Source: Thalassotalea sp. 273M-4 | Lineage (GTDB): Bacteria; Pseudomonadota; Gammaproteobacteria; Enterobacterales; Alteromonadaceae | DNA: 64,000 nucleotides | Assembly (NCBI RefSeq): GCF_041410465.1 | Contig: NZ_CP166961.1 | Location: 310,001 to 374,000 of the forward strand | Reading direction: 5' to 3' | Shown: positions 29,853-39,535 of the stretch, in pieces | Layout of the letters: every line of letters begins with the position of its first letter | Position numbering within the stretch: the first letter of the stretch is position 1 | The notes under the pieces: generated by a model | The model's database searches: none | Told to the model about the DNA's origin: nothing | Seen by the model: the letters and a program-made list of their open reading frames with translations, nothing else | Position numbers and translations under genes: made by a program

Positions 29853-32759
29853 TTAGCTTGTCGCGACAATTAAGCGAATGGCTTCAAATTTCACTTGGGC
29901 ATGATTAATGAAATGAGTCAGTTCCATTTGTTGATGCTTAATAAAATCTAATTCTGATTGACGAACATTAGGATTAATTTTTGCTAATGCACTTAAACGC
30001 TCATACTCTTCATCCAAACTTGCGTTCATTTTAACCAGTGCCTGTTGGGTTAGGTCTTTAACTTGCGCCTGGCAATAGCCATCAGCCTTTTCAACAAGAG
30101 CAGGGATCAAAGATTTTAGTGCTTTAACCAGTTGCAAACCTGTTTGTTTCTTCACTGGACTCAATTGATTATCAAGAACCGATTCCGCAACTTTGGCAGA
30201 TAAATTATTCCCATTCTTATCGAGTAAAATTCGAATTGGTGTGGTGGGTAAGTAGCGACCTGTTTGTAATTGACTTGGCGCCATGGCTTCCAAGGTAAAA
30301 ATACACTCCAAGAAGAACGTTCCCGCTGGCAGCGCTGGGTTTTTTAATAAACCAATACTGGCGTTTCCTATATCATCACTTAGAACTAGGTCCATCGCGC
30401 CACGTACCATAGGGTGATCCCATGTGAGCAATTGGTAGTCTTCATTGCTCAGAGCCGTGTTACGATTAAAGGTGATGGTGGTACCACTTTCCGGTAAGTT
30501 TGGAAAGTTTGCACTCAGCATGTGCTCGGTTGGCGACAGCACGATGGCATTGTCCGATTTATCTTCCTGATTAAGGCCAAAGACATCAAACAAAGAAAAC
30601 ATATACAAGGCTAAATCGGTTTGGTTATCAAGTGCATCAATGTCATCGACGAGTTGTTCGGCTTTGCCTTGCCCAGAGGAGTGAATTTCCAGTAATTTAT
30701 CACGCCCTTGCTCAAGCTCATGTTTAATTTTTTGGTGTAAAGAGAAGCTACCCTGAAGGATGTTCTCCATCGCAGGCGCAGACCATAAACCTTGTATCGC
30801 CAATTGCTTAATGGCCGGGCTGTATTCTTTGTAGACCGCATGTCCTGTTACGCAAGTTTGCTCGAACGCATTCATCCCATGGTGATACCAGTTTAACAAT
30901 AATGACTGTGGCGATTGCTCAAAATAAGGCACATGTAAGCAAATGGTTTGGGTTTGACCAATACGGTCGAGGCGGCCAATACGCTGTTCCAGTAAATCCG
31001 GATTTTCGGGTAAATCAAATAGCACTAAGTGGTGAGCAAACTGAAAGTTACGCCCTTCAGAGCCTATTTCAGAGCACAATAATACTTGGGCACTGTCTTC
31101 TTCTTGGGCAAAGTAAGCTGCGGCTTTATCACGCTCTAAAATGCTCATACCTTCATGAAATACAGCGGCGCGAATACCTTCACGAGTGCGCAGAGCTTCT
31201 TCAAGATCTTTGGCCGTTTGAGCTTTCGAGCAAATAACCAAAATCTTCTCATCACGATTGTCTTTTAACAAATTAATCAAACACTCAACGCGAGGATCAA
31301 ATTCAAACCATTTACTTTGTTGGTGATCTAAATGGTACAAAATTTCAGGCGTAAAGATGGCGTTGCTCACGGGGGAGTCAATTAATGCTTGATAGTCGTC
31401 GCTTAAAATATAGCTTTGCAGCTTATGTTCATATTGTTCTGGTAATTCAAGCGGGTAGGTAAAAAGTTTCCGCTCAGGAAAGCCGGTGATGGTATTGCGC
31501 GAGTTGCGAAATAAAATGCGCCCAGTACCGTGTCGGTCTAATAGCTGGCTTAAAAGTTCACTGCGAGCTTGCTCTTGGCTTTTGACATCGCCTTGTTGCA
31601 ATTGCTGCATCAGGACACGGATATCCGATTCGTGTAATAGCTCGCTTAATGCCTGTTGTTGACTGTTGTCTAAGGGGTTGTTACTTAAAATACTGTTGGC
31701 GGCTTTAGCCACCTGAGTGTAGCCTTCTTCCTCTTTGATAAACGCTTGGTAGTCGTAGAAACGATTCGAATCCAGTAGGCGTAGACGAGCAAAGTGACTC
31801 TCATGACCCAGTTGATCTGGGGTGGCGGTAAGTAACAGTACGCCTGGGATATTCTCGGCTAAAATTTCAATACATTGATATTCAATACTGGGGTTATCGA
31901 CAGACCAAGATAAGTGGTGAGCTTCATCGACCACCATTAAATCCCATTCCTCGTTGGCAATATTCTCAAATTGTTCTGGATTATTGGCTAAAAAGTCAAG
32001 ATTAACCAAAACCAATTGCTCAGAGCTAAATGGGTTCTCGTCATGGGCATATTGCTCACATCGTTCTTGATCAAAAATACTAAAGTGGAGATTGAAACGA
32101 CGTAGCATTTCAACCAACCATTGATGCATAAGTGACTCAGGAACGGCTATTAATACTCTTTTAGCCCGACCAGAAACCAACTGTTGATGGATAATTAGGC
32201 CAGCTTCAATGGTTTTACCTAAACCCACTTCATCGGCCAGTAATACCCTTGGTGCAAAGCGTTTACCAACTTCTTCGGCAATATACAGTTGATGTGGGAT
32301 TAAGCTTACACGAGCACCGGTTAATCCTGATAGCTCTGACTGTTGTTGCTCAAATTGGTATTTTAATGAGTTTTTACGCAGTTGGTACCAATCTAGACGA
32401 TCAAATTGGCCATTAAGCAAACGATCATGCGGCTTATTGAATTTAATAAAATGGTCGACCAGCATTTCTTTGAGCTCGACCATCTCCTGATTATCGGTCC
32501 GGTTGCCGATGTAAGTATATAAATGATTGTCTTCTTTTACCTCGGTGACTTTAATGGAAAAGTTGTCGTGCGAGGGGACGATGTCGCCGACGTTAAATAC
32601 CACCCGAGTGAGCGGGGCGTCTTGCATTGAATATTGTCGGGATTCACCTGTCGCGGTAAAGAGAATGGTTACATGACGACCTTCAACGGCGACCACGGTG
32701 CCTAAACCTTGATCAGATTCGCTGTCACTGATCCATCGTTGGCCAAGAAAAAAAGACAT
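29853..32759 (-). CDS. rapA: RNA polymerase-associated ATPase RapA (HepA)
   Basis: This 968-residue SWI2/SNF2 ATPase recycles RNA polymerase after termination. It has N-terminal Tudor-like SH3 domains (FFLGQRWISDSESDQGLGTV), helicase motif I LADEVGLGKTIEAG, motif II VDEAHHL, and motif VI in EQRIGRLDRIGQ, followed by the Rap-specific spacer and C-terminal domains. Length equals the E. coli protein. Confidence 0.97.
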   Translation of the reverse strand: MSFFLGQRWISDSESDQGLGTVVAVEGRHVTILFTATGESRQYSMQDAPLTRVVFNVGDIVPSHDNFSIKVTEVKEDNHLYTYIGNRTDNQEMVELKEMLVDHFIKFNKPHDRLLNGQFDRLDWYQLRKNSLKYQFEQQQSELSGLTGARVSLIPHQLYIAEEVGKRFAPRVLLADEVGLGKTIEAGLIIHQQLVSGRAKRVLIAVPESLMHQWLVEMLRRFNLHFSIFDQERCEQYAHDENPFSSEQLVLVNLDFLANNPEQFENIANEEWDLMVVDEAHHLSWSVDNPSIEYQCIEILAENIPGVLLLTATPDQLGHESHFARLRLLDSNRFYDYQAFIKEEEGYTQVAKAANSILSNNPLDNSQQQALSELLHESDIRVLMQQLQQGDVKSQEQARSELLSQLLDRHGTGRILFRNSRNTITGFPERKLFTYPLELPEQYEHKLQSYILSDDYQALIDSPVSNAIFTPEILYHLDHQQSKWFEFDPRVECLINLLKDNRDEKILVICSKAQTAKDLEEALRTREGIRAAVFHEGMSILERDKAAAYFAQEEDSAQVLLCSEIGSEGRNFQFAHHLVLFDLPENPDLLEQRIGRLDRIGQTQTICLHVPYFEQSPQSLLLNWYHHGMNAFEQTCVTGHAVYKEYSPAIKQLAIQGLWSAPAMENILQGSFSLHQKIKHELEQGRDKLLEIHSSGQGKAEQLVDDIDALDNQTDLALYMFSLFDVFGLNQEDKSDNAIVLSPTEHMLSANFPNLPESGTTITFNRNTALSNEDYQLLTWDHPMVRGAMDLVLSDDIGNASIGLLKNPALPAGTFFLECIFTLEAMAPSQLQTGRYLPTTPIRILLDKNGNNLSAKVAESVLDNQLSPVKKQTGLQLVKALKSLIPALVEKADGYCQAQVKDLTQQALVKMNASLDEEYERLSALAKINPNVRQSELDFIKHQQMELTHFINHAQVKFEAIRLIVATS

Positions 32760-33339
32760 TAATACACTCCAAAAAATCGAGAGGGCCTAAAAAGGGGCGC
32801 TATGGTAACGATTTATTCCCTATATTTCATCCGTTTATTCGGAGTAATTCGCCTAACATACATTTAATTGAACGACAAACCGATGAATAGGTTAAGTATT
32901 AACCTATACCTGCAAAGTTAATACCTTATTATGGGGATACCGCCTGTTTTGCACCATCAAACAAGCTTTGTACATGGTGTACCAATTGCTTGCCAGCAGA
33001 GTTATCAGCCCTTAGCTAGCTTAGAGTATAGAATTAAACTTAAAATCTGCCGTAGAGAAGGTGTGATCAAAATGAAAAAAATATGTGACACCCTCTTGCC
33101 TCAATAATTAGAACATGTCAAAGTGAAGTTACGTCTAATGGAACAGGAGATCGAAAAAGCACAGCCTTTGGTGAGTGATCCTGTTTTGTTTGTACGCTTT
33201 TGTACATCAGGTGATAACAACAGTAGCGCTAAACAGCAACTTCAAAACTAGCGTTGCGGGCACCCAACCCAACAAGTCATGATCATTCAAATTACGACAG
33301 AATTTGAGCAAATAAGTTTGCCTTAGTTTAGGATGATCT
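32760..33339. other. Intergenic region rapA / phoH-like gene
   Basis: These 580 bases hold the divergent promoters of rapA and the PhoH-like gene. Apart from one short open frame at 33123-33251, I see no coding signal, RNA gene or strong terminator. Confidence 0.4.
33123..33251 (+). CDS. Possible small ORF, function unknown
   Basis: GTG at 33123 (or ATG at 33138) opens a frame of 42 (or 37) codons ending TAG, with a residue mix rich in Glu, Lys and Gln (MEQEIEKAQPL). It is in the same direction as the PhoH-like gene. I recognise no family. It could be a real small protein, a decayed gene or chance. Confidence 0.2.
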   Translation: MKLRLMEQEIEKAQPLVSDPVLFVRFCTSGDNNSSAKQQLQN

Positions 33340-34722
33340 ATGAATGACAAACACACCATCTACGTATTAGACACCAATATTTTGCTACATGAACCTTTCG
33401 CTTTTCTGTCTTTTCAGGAACATGATGTTGTTATTCCAATGACGGTTCTAGAAGAGCTTGATAGCATCAAAGACAGAAATAAAGACGTTAGTCGCGATGC
33501 CAGAGTGGCCATTCGCGCGCTTGAAGATTTACTCCGTGATGCATCCCCAGAAGAAGTGTTAGAAGGCGTGCAACTGCCTAATACCAATGAAAGTCATCGA
33601 GAACCTGGTCATCTGTCTATTTTTAATGACTTCGCCCTTGAACAAAAAGTTGATGGCTTGTCTAAAAACGAAAACGACAACCGAATCATTAACACAGCCC
33701 TTTTCTTACAAGAAAAAAAATCTGACAAGAAAGTCGTACTTGTGACCAAAGACATTAATATGCGATTAAAAGGTAAAGGTGCAGGGCTCAAGTTTGTTGA
33801 AGATTACCGTACTGACCAATTAGTAGATGATATTAAATTTTTAACCAAGGGCTACCATAAATTTGAAGGGGATTTTTGGCAGCAAGTCAGTAACTGTAAA
33901 AGTGAAACCGACGGTCGCTACACACGGCATATTCTTGATAAAAACTTGATTCCGGCCGCCTATATAAACGAATACCTTATTGACCAAGAAGAAAGTTTTG
34001 CTGGCAAAGTGGTTGAAATTAATGAAGATCAAATGACCATTCTAGATTTAGGTCATGAACGGTTAATGGGGCGCAATGCTTGGGGCATTCATCCCAAAAA
34101 TATTTATCAAGGCATGGCCATGGATGCCTTATTAGATCCTGATATCGACTTGGTGATTTTAACCGGCCCCGCAGGTTGTGGTAAAACCTTACTAGCCCTT
34201 GCCACCGCACTTGAAATGGTGGTGGAGCGAGGTGTATACGACAAAGTTATTGTGACTCGATCGACCCCAGAAATTGCCGAATCGATTGGTTTTTTACCTG
34301 GCACTGAAGAAGAGAAAATGGCGCCTTGGTTAGCCGCTATTACCGACTCTTTGGAAGTGTTGCACAAACAAGATGAAAGCATGAGCGGTAGCATGAATTA
34401 CATCATGGAAAAAGCCAATATTCAGTTTAAGTCGGTCAACTTTATGCGTGGCCGAAGCATTCAAAATGCGGTGGTGTTGTTAGATGAGTGTCAGAACTTA
34501 ACGGCGGCCCAATTAAAAACCATCATTACCCGATGTGGTGCAGGAACCAAGTTAATCTGTAGCGGTAATTTAGCTCAAATTGACAGTAATTATTTAACCC
34601 CTTTAACCTCAGGCTTAACCTATATTGTCGAGCGATTTAAAGACTACCCAGGTAGTGCGACGGTCAACCTTAATGGGGTGGTGCGCAGCGCATTAGCGCA
34701 ATTTGCCGAAGAAAATCTGTAA
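33340..34722 (+). CDS. PhoH family protein with PIN domain
   Basis: This 460-residue protein (PhoH2/YlaK type) joins an N-terminal PIN ribonuclease domain (residues ~5-160; acidic residues in VLDTNILLHEP, LEELD and TKDINMRL) to a PhoH-type ATPase (~240-460) with Walker A LTGPAGCGKTLLALA and Walker B VVLLDECQNL. PIN-PhoH proteins have been shown to be RNA helicase/RNases in actinobacteria. AGGA before the ATG supports the start. It is a single-gene unit with a strong terminator. Confidence 0.93.
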   Translation: MNDKHTIYVLDTNILLHEPFAFLSFQEHDVVIPMTVLEELDSIKDRNKDVSRDARVAIRALEDLLRDASPEEVLEGVQLPNTNESHREPGHLSIFNDFALEQKVDGLSKNENDNRIINTALFLQEKKSDKKVVLVTKDINMRLKGKGAGLKFVEDYRTDQLVDDIKFLTKGYHKFEGDFWQQVSNCKSETDGRYTRHILDKNLIPAAYINEYLIDQEESFAGKVVEINEDQMTILDLGHERLMGRNAWGIHPKNIYQGMAMDALLDPDIDLVILTGPAGCGKTLLALATALEMVVERGVYDKVIVTRSTPEIAESIGFLPGTEEEKMAPWLAAITDSLEVLHKQDESMSGSMNYIMEKANIQFKSVNFMRGRSIQNAVVLLDECQNLTAAQLKTIITRCGAGTKLICSGNLAQIDSNYLTPLTSGLTYIVERFKDYPGSATVNLNGVVRSALAQFAEENL

Positions 34723-34790
34723 CATCAGTCGCCATAGACCTAAATGGCTAAGATCAATCAGGCCAAAGTAAACAGGGTAGGTAAAGCTAA

Positions 34791-34823
34791 ATGCGATAAA
34801 CCGTATGGTTTATCGCATTTTTT
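34791..34823 (+). terminator. Terminator after the PhoH-like gene
   Basis: ATGCGATAAACC-GTAT-GGTTTATCGCAT is a perfect 12-bp stem followed by TTTTT on the plus strand. Confidence 0.92.
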
Positions 34824-35046
34824 CTAGGGTTAACCGGGCTTTTCTGTTGGCCAAAAAATTCTGCTTACGCCTAAATTAATCTCGTTGCTAATTGAGGGGG
34901 GTTATAACGCTTTACAGAATTAAATAATTATCGCATTATTTAAACGGCTGTTTTAATCGACTGTTTAAGGTGGCTCGTAATAATAATTAACATCACTAAC
35001 CGTGATCGTTTTCATTGGTAACTATTTGGGGAAGAGAGGAATAACC

Positions 35047-36825
35047 GTGGCAGATTATCGCGTCGATTTAAAAGATATGAATTTTTTGTTGTTTGATGTA
35101 TTCGATGCAGAAAACATGTGGCAAAACACACCCGCGTTAGCAGAGTTGATAGACAAAGATACCGCTAAGGCAATATTACAAGAGTGTGCCAAAATTGCAG
35201 AGCAAGTGATTGCGCCAATTTCACGACAAGGGGACGAGATTGGCACGACATGGGATAATGGTGAAGTGATTTCTGCTCCTGGTTTTAAGCAAGCCTTTAG
35301 TACCTATGCCCAAGGGGGCTGGATTGGCTTAGGCGGTGACCCAGAATTTGGTGGCATGGGGATGCCAAAAATGATCACCGCCTTGCAAGAGGAAATTATT
35401 TGCGGGGCAGACATCGCCTTTTCTTTGTACCCTGGCTTAACGGCCGGCGCTGCCTTAAGTCTGGCCAAGCATGGCAGTGCGGAGCTTAAAGCTAAATATT
35501 TACCTAATATGTACTCGGGACAGTGGGCTGGCACCATGTGTTTAACCGAAGCCCATGCGGGCACGGATTTAGGAATGATTAAAACCAAGGCCATAGCCAA
35601 TGAAGATGGCAGTTACCAATTAACCGGCAGTAAAATGTTCATCACCGCCGGTGAGCACGATATGACCGATAATATCATTCATTTGGTGTTGGCAAAATTA
35701 CCCGATGCGCCAGCGGGCTCCCGTGGCATTTCGATGTTTTTGGTACCGAAATATTTGCTCAATGACGATGGCAGCCTAGGCGCAAAAAATGCTGTAAGTT
35801 GTGGCAGTATTGAACATAAAATGGGGATCAATGCCTCAGCAACCTGTGTCCTGAACTTTGACCAAGCAACAGGTTATTTGATTGGTGAAGTGAATAAAGG
35901 CCTAGCCTGTATGTTTACCATGATGAATTTTGAGCGTATTGGCGTCGGTATTCAAGGCATTGGTGCCGGCGTACGCTCTTATCAAAATGCCATTGACTAT
36001 GCCAAAGATAGACTGCAAGGGCGCAGTTTAACTGGGGTTAAACAACCAGAGCAGGCAGCCGACAGCTTAATGGTTCATGGTGATGTTCGTCGAATGCTAT
36101 TAAATATGAAGGCCCTAAACGAAGGTAACCGTGCGTTAGCGTTGTATATTTCTCAACAACTCGATATTAGCACCTATGGGGTAGGTGAAGAGCAAAAAAA
36201 TGCAACCGCATTAACCGCCTTATTAACCCCACTAGCGAAAGCGTTTTTTAGTGACATTGGTCTTGAAAATACCATCCATGGGCAACAGGTTTTTGGTGGA
36301 CACGGTTATGTACGCGAGTGGGGGCAAGAGCAGTTGGTGCGAGATGCCCGTATCGCTCAAATTTATGAGGGGACCAATGGTATTCAAGCGATGGATTTAA
36401 TCACTCGTAAAGTCGCGGCTAATGATGGTGCTTATGTTGATTTGTTTATAGAACACATTCAAAGTTTTATCGATGATAACCCGGCTCAGGAACTGCAAGA
36501 GTTTATGCAGCCTTTATCGCTTGCTAGTAATGACTTGCATAAGTTAACGAAAACGATTTTAAACGCAGCTGTCACCGATCCTGAAGAATTAGGCTCAGCG
36601 GCGAATGATTACTTGCATGTCTTTGGTTACACTGCCTTGGCGTATATTTGGGCGAGAATCGCTAAAGTTGCAATGAATAAGTCAGTGCAAGATGACTTTT
36701 ATCAGGCCAAATTGACGACTGCGAGGTACTATTTTGCGCGCTTGTTACCAAGACGTTTATCGCTTATGGCGTCGGCAAGCAGTGGCGCACAGCACTTGTT
36801 TGCCTTAGATGAAGAGTTATTTTAA
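35047..36825 (+). CDS. Acyl-CoA dehydrogenase (long form with C-terminal domain)
   Basis: This FAD enzyme of 592 residues carries out the first step of beta-oxidation on acyl-CoA. It has the N-terminal helical domain, the FAD motifs MCLTEAHAGTDLG and TGSKMFITAGEHD, the C-terminal RDARIAQIYEGTNGIQAMDLI motif with the catalytic Glu in YEGTNG, and the extra C-terminal domain of the ~590-residue subgroup. The frame is open from 35002, but GTG at 35047 with AGAGGA upstream gives the usual start MADYRVDLKDMNFLLFD. Confidence 0.93.
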   Translation: MADYRVDLKDMNFLLFDVFDAENMWQNTPALAELIDKDTAKAILQECAKIAEQVIAPISRQGDEIGTTWDNGEVISAPGFKQAFSTYAQGGWIGLGGDPEFGGMGMPKMITALQEEIICGADIAFSLYPGLTAGAALSLAKHGSAELKAKYLPNMYSGQWAGTMCLTEAHAGTDLGMIKTKAIANEDGSYQLTGSKMFITAGEHDMTDNIIHLVLAKLPDAPAGSRGISMFLVPKYLLNDDGSLGAKNAVSCGSIEHKMGINASATCVLNFDQATGYLIGEVNKGLACMFTMMNFERIGVGIQGIGAGVRSYQNAIDYAKDRLQGRSLTGVKQPEQAADSLMVHGDVRRMLLNMKALNEGNRALALYISQQLDISTYGVGEEQKNATALTALLTPLAKAFFSDIGLENTIHGQQVFGGHGYVREWGQEQLVRDARIAQIYEGTNGIQAMDLITRKVAANDGAYVDLFIEHIQSFIDDNPAQELQEFMQPLSLASNDLHKLTKTILNAAVTDPEELGSAANDYLHVFGYTALAYIWARIAKVAMNKSVQDDFYQAKLTTARYYFARLLPRRLSLMASASSGAQHLFALDEELF

Positions 36826-37053
36826 CTAAAATATTAACATCTGAAACAGTAGTTCTTGTTATTAAGGTACAAGATTAGGCATAATCTTGAAACAAAAGTA
36901 CATTTTTTAGATGAGTAGTTTTTTGGGGTTACAATTGTAAACAGTTTTCTCTGTGCTATTGCTCTATTATTTGATCTTATATAAGTCGTAGTGAATATTT
37001 TTTAGTAAATTAACTACAATAACGTATTCCATCTTAGGCAGGTTTTAACGCTT

Positions 37054-37776
37054 ATGAAAAAAGATCTTACCGCGGTAAGTGAGTTTTCAACAATCATGAT
37101 AGTTGAAGATGATAAGGTACTGTCCTCTCTTTTAAAAAGCTATCTTGAAAAGTCCTCGTACGTGGTTCATCAGGTATATCGAGGGGATCAGGCGGTACGT
37201 AGCCAAATTAAGATCCAGCCTGATCTGATCATTTTAGATATCGGATTGCCTGGAAAAGATGGCTACAAGGTGTGTCATGAATTACGTGGCACCTACAACG
37301 GTCCTATTTTGTTTTTAACCTCGCATGACAGCGAAGCCGAACATTTGGCCGCTTATAGTGTGGGCGCAGACGATTTCATGGTAAAACCGGTGAGCCCTAA
37401 GTTATTGAGTGCTCATGTTGATGCTTTATTACGTCGTAGTAAAGATAAAGGTACCAGCCAAAATAGACAAAAAGTCACGGTTGGAGAAATCACTTTAACC
37501 TTAAACGAGCAACGTTGTGAAGTTGAAGGTAAGCCAATTTCTCTGAGTGTTTTTGAATTTGAGCTCTTATCTTTATTGATGTTTAATGCGGGCAAAGTAT
37601 TAACTCGCGATGATATCTATAAATTGCTATTAGGTCGAGAATACGATGGTTCTGAGCGCTCTGTTGATGTGCGTTTATCTCGCTTACGAGATAAATTAAT
37701 CAGTCAAGGTGTGGTCAATACTCAAATCAAAACCATTTGGGGTAAAGGGTATTTACTGTCGGCCGATGGCCATTAA
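37054..37776 (+). CDS. OmpR-family response regulator, orphan
   Basis: This 240-residue regulator has a receiver domain (residues ~14-130: acidic pair EDD, phosphoacceptor Asp in LILDIGLPGKDG, Thr/Ser in FLTSHDS, Lys in VKPVSP) and a C-terminal winged helix (~140-237; RSVDVRLSRLRDKL). No histidine kinase is adjacent, so its partner must be elsewhere. The first copy of the 32-bp inverted repeat of the neighbouring island begins 20 bases after its stop. Confidence 0.94.
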   Translation: MKKDLTAVSEFSTIMIVEDDKVLSSLLKSYLEKSSYVVHQVYRGDQAVRSQIKIQPDLIILDIGLPGKDGYKVCHELRGTYNGPILFLTSHDSEAEHLAAYSVGADDFMVKPVSPKLLSAHVDALLRRSKDKGTSQNRQKVTVGEITLTLNEQRCEVEGKPISLSVFEFELLSLLMFNAGKVLTRDDIYKLLLGREYDGSERSVDVRLSRLRDKLISQGVVNTQIKTIWGKGYLLSADGH

Positions 37777-37795
37777 TTAAAAATTATCAAATGAG

Positions 37796-37827
37796 AAAAG
37801 CCTGCAATTTGCTAGCCTGCTATGAAA
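37796..37827 (+). repeat. 32-bp inverted repeat, left copy
   Basis: The repeat starts AAAAGCCTGCAATTTGCTAG and ends CCTGCTATGAAA. Its reverse complement occurs at 42591-42622 with one mismatch, which is the central base of the small palindrome GCAAWTTGC. It contains two direct copies of GCCTGC. Confidence 0.92.
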
Positions 37828-37829
37828 TT

Positions 37830-37860
37830 AAGGGATGATTTTCGTCCCTTTCTTATTTTT
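37830..37860 (+). terminator. Inward-reading terminator at left end of island
   Basis: AAGGGA (37830-37835) pairs with TCCCTT (37845-37850), followed by TCTTATTTTT. It directly follows the left repeat and would stop transcripts of the response regulator from entering the island. Confidence 0.7.
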
Positions 37861-38013
37861 ACCCCCCTTAAACTCATGCACCAAAAACCCATAGAAAACA
37901 TAAGTTCGTGTAATTTAACTCATAAATTACATGAAGTTAGTTGCAGTTCGATCTTTTAGGTGCTTTATATATATAATATAGCTCTCCTGTAATTCGATTC
38001 GAGGGCGTTCAGT

Positions 38014-39534
38014 ATGGCAAGACAAGTTGTTATTGATACTGAAACGACAGGCTTAAGTACTGTGGTAGGTCGCCATAGAGTCATTGAAATTGCGCTTGTT
38101 GAAATCAATAATGGCAAGCTGACAGGTAACACATTTCTCACCCGCCTAAACCCAGAGGGTCGCAAAAGCACCCCAACTGCACTTGCAACTCACGGCATCA
38201 AAGATAGCCAGTTACTTAAAGAGCCGCTATTTCAAGAAGTTTTGCCTGATATTCTCAACTTTATCGATGATAGTGAGTTAATTTTTTTCAACAAGGCGTT
38301 CGATTTGGAGTTTATGGATAACGAGGCCAAGCTATCTGGCTCTGGTGTCGTATTCTCTGCCGATTATAAAAGCCTTTGTGTTCAAGTCATGACTTTAGAG
38401 ACAATGAACAGGAGCAAGTTGTCCTTGGACGATGCTTGCAGAGCGTACGGTGTTGACAACTCTGAGCGAATAATACACAGCGCACTTATTGACGCCCAGC
38501 TTACAGCGCGCGTTTATTTCAAGCTTCTATCTACTCCGCGTAAAGATCGCCCTAAAAACGTACCGCACAATACAGTCCGAAAAGATCCAGAAAAGTTTCC
38601 AATTCAAAGGGCTTACAAAGGCTATCAAATCAACTTTTGCTATAACACACAGTGTGAAAATTATGGTGTTCCGCCCAAATTCCCTGATCCACATGACCTC
38701 GGTAAGGAAAGTACTGACTTAGGCAATTATAGAATAAAGCCAGGTGAGGATGGTGCACTTTTGATTGAATGCAAAACGTGCCTTACAAGTACGACGACGT
38801 ATAGCAATAAGGGTATCGTACAAGAGGTTGAACGGTTGCGATCTATCTATCAATTAAACGTACCCAGCTGCCCGAATACAGGACTGCGAGAGGATAAGCG
38901 CAAAGGCATTCCAGATGGTTTACGATATGAAACCTATACGAAGACAGTGCGTGGTGTGGAGAAAACACGTACTCGACTTAAGAAGCCATGTCCTAATCAA
39001 CATAAAGACATACTTTCACACTCTGATAACTATTGGCTTGATAGCAAAAACACCAAGAAACTAAAGAACATTAAAGGGTTGACTAAAATCGTATTCCCCG
39101 ACAGTGACGGCAAATACCACCATCTCCGTGAAGTGGTATCACAAACCTTTAAATGTAAGTCCTGTCGTACCAAGTTTTCATCGGCAATCAATCCCCAGAA
39201 AGGACAGCACAATCCGCAGATCAATTATTTACTGTTCTCTTTACTGGTGAACAAAGTGCCCATCAATCGCGTGGAAGAGGTGCTGATGACAACCCCTAGT
39301 GTTATCTATAAGCGCATCGAGTTTTTCTATAACCAATGTGTTCAGTTCGAGCAGTATCAACTTAAAAAGCACTGGCACAAGATGAAAACCAAAACACTCA
39401 AACTGTGCATGGATCGAAAGTTTTTTGATGTGAATTGGACGAATAAATTAGAGCCTCGACGTACTCGCTTATACATCACTGGTGCCGCTGAGCGGAGTTC
39501 AGGCTATATTTTAAGAGGTACAGTGAATTTTTGA
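38014..39534 (+). CDS. DnaQ-like DEDDh exonuclease fused to zinc-ribbon / transposase N-terminal part (frame 1)
   Basis: The 506-residue first frame begins with a full DnaQ/PolIII-epsilon-type 3'-5' exonuclease domain (residues 1-175) with all five DEDDh residues: Asp8, Glu10 (IDTETTGL), Asp97 (FNKAFD), His155 and Asp160 (HSALIDA). Then come Cys pairs that suggest zinc ribbons (Cys209/214, 253/256, 286, 326, 381/384), a helical DNA-binding-like region (~400-440) and the start of a DDE-type core (Asp467 in LCMDRKFFD). GAGGG precedes the ATG at good spacing. The frame ends at TGA, but the domain continues in the +1 frame, see the next entries. Confidence 0.85.
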   Translation: MARQVVIDTETTGLSTVVGRHRVIEIALVEINNGKLTGNTFLTRLNPEGRKSTPTALATHGIKDSQLLKEPLFQEVLPDILNFIDDSELIFFNKAFDLEFMDNEAKLSGSGVVFSADYKSLCVQVMTLETMNRSKLSLDDACRAYGVDNSERIIHSALIDAQLTARVYFKLLSTPRKDRPKNVPHNTVRKDPEKFPIQRAYKGYQINFCYNTQCENYGVPPKFPDPHDLGKESTDLGNYRIKPGEDGALLIECKTCLTSTTTYSNKGIVQEVERLRSIYQLNVPSCPNTGLREDKRKGIPDGLRYETYTKTVRGVEKTRTRLKKPCPNQHKDILSHSDNYWLDSKNTKKLKNIKGLTKIVFPDSDGKYHHLREVVSQTFKCKSCRTKFSSAINPQKGQHNPQINYLLFSLLVNKVPINRVEEVLMTTPSVIYKRIEFFYNQCVQFEQYQLKKHWHKMKTKTLKLCMDRKFFDVNWTNKLEPRRTRLYITGAAERSSGYILRGTVNF

Positions 39535-39535
39535 C
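39526..39535 (+). other. Putative +1 frameshift site AAT TTT TGA C
   Basis: Frame 1 ends TTT TGA followed by C. Moving one base forward on the five-T run re-pairs the Phe codon as TTT and continues GAC TTT ACC in the second frame without loss of coding. TTT-TGA-C resembles the prfB (release factor 2) site CTT-TGA-C. An AGAGGT stretch, Shine-Dalgarno-like, lies 8 bases upstream, further than in prfB. A simple one-base insertion mutation is the alternative. Confidence 0.5.

Noticed and set aside
37777..37827. Target-site duplication flanking the island
   Set aside because: Bases outside the left repeat (CAAATGAG) and outside the right repeat (TATACCCT) do not match for any tested length from 2 to 9, nor when the repeat boundary is moved by a few bases.
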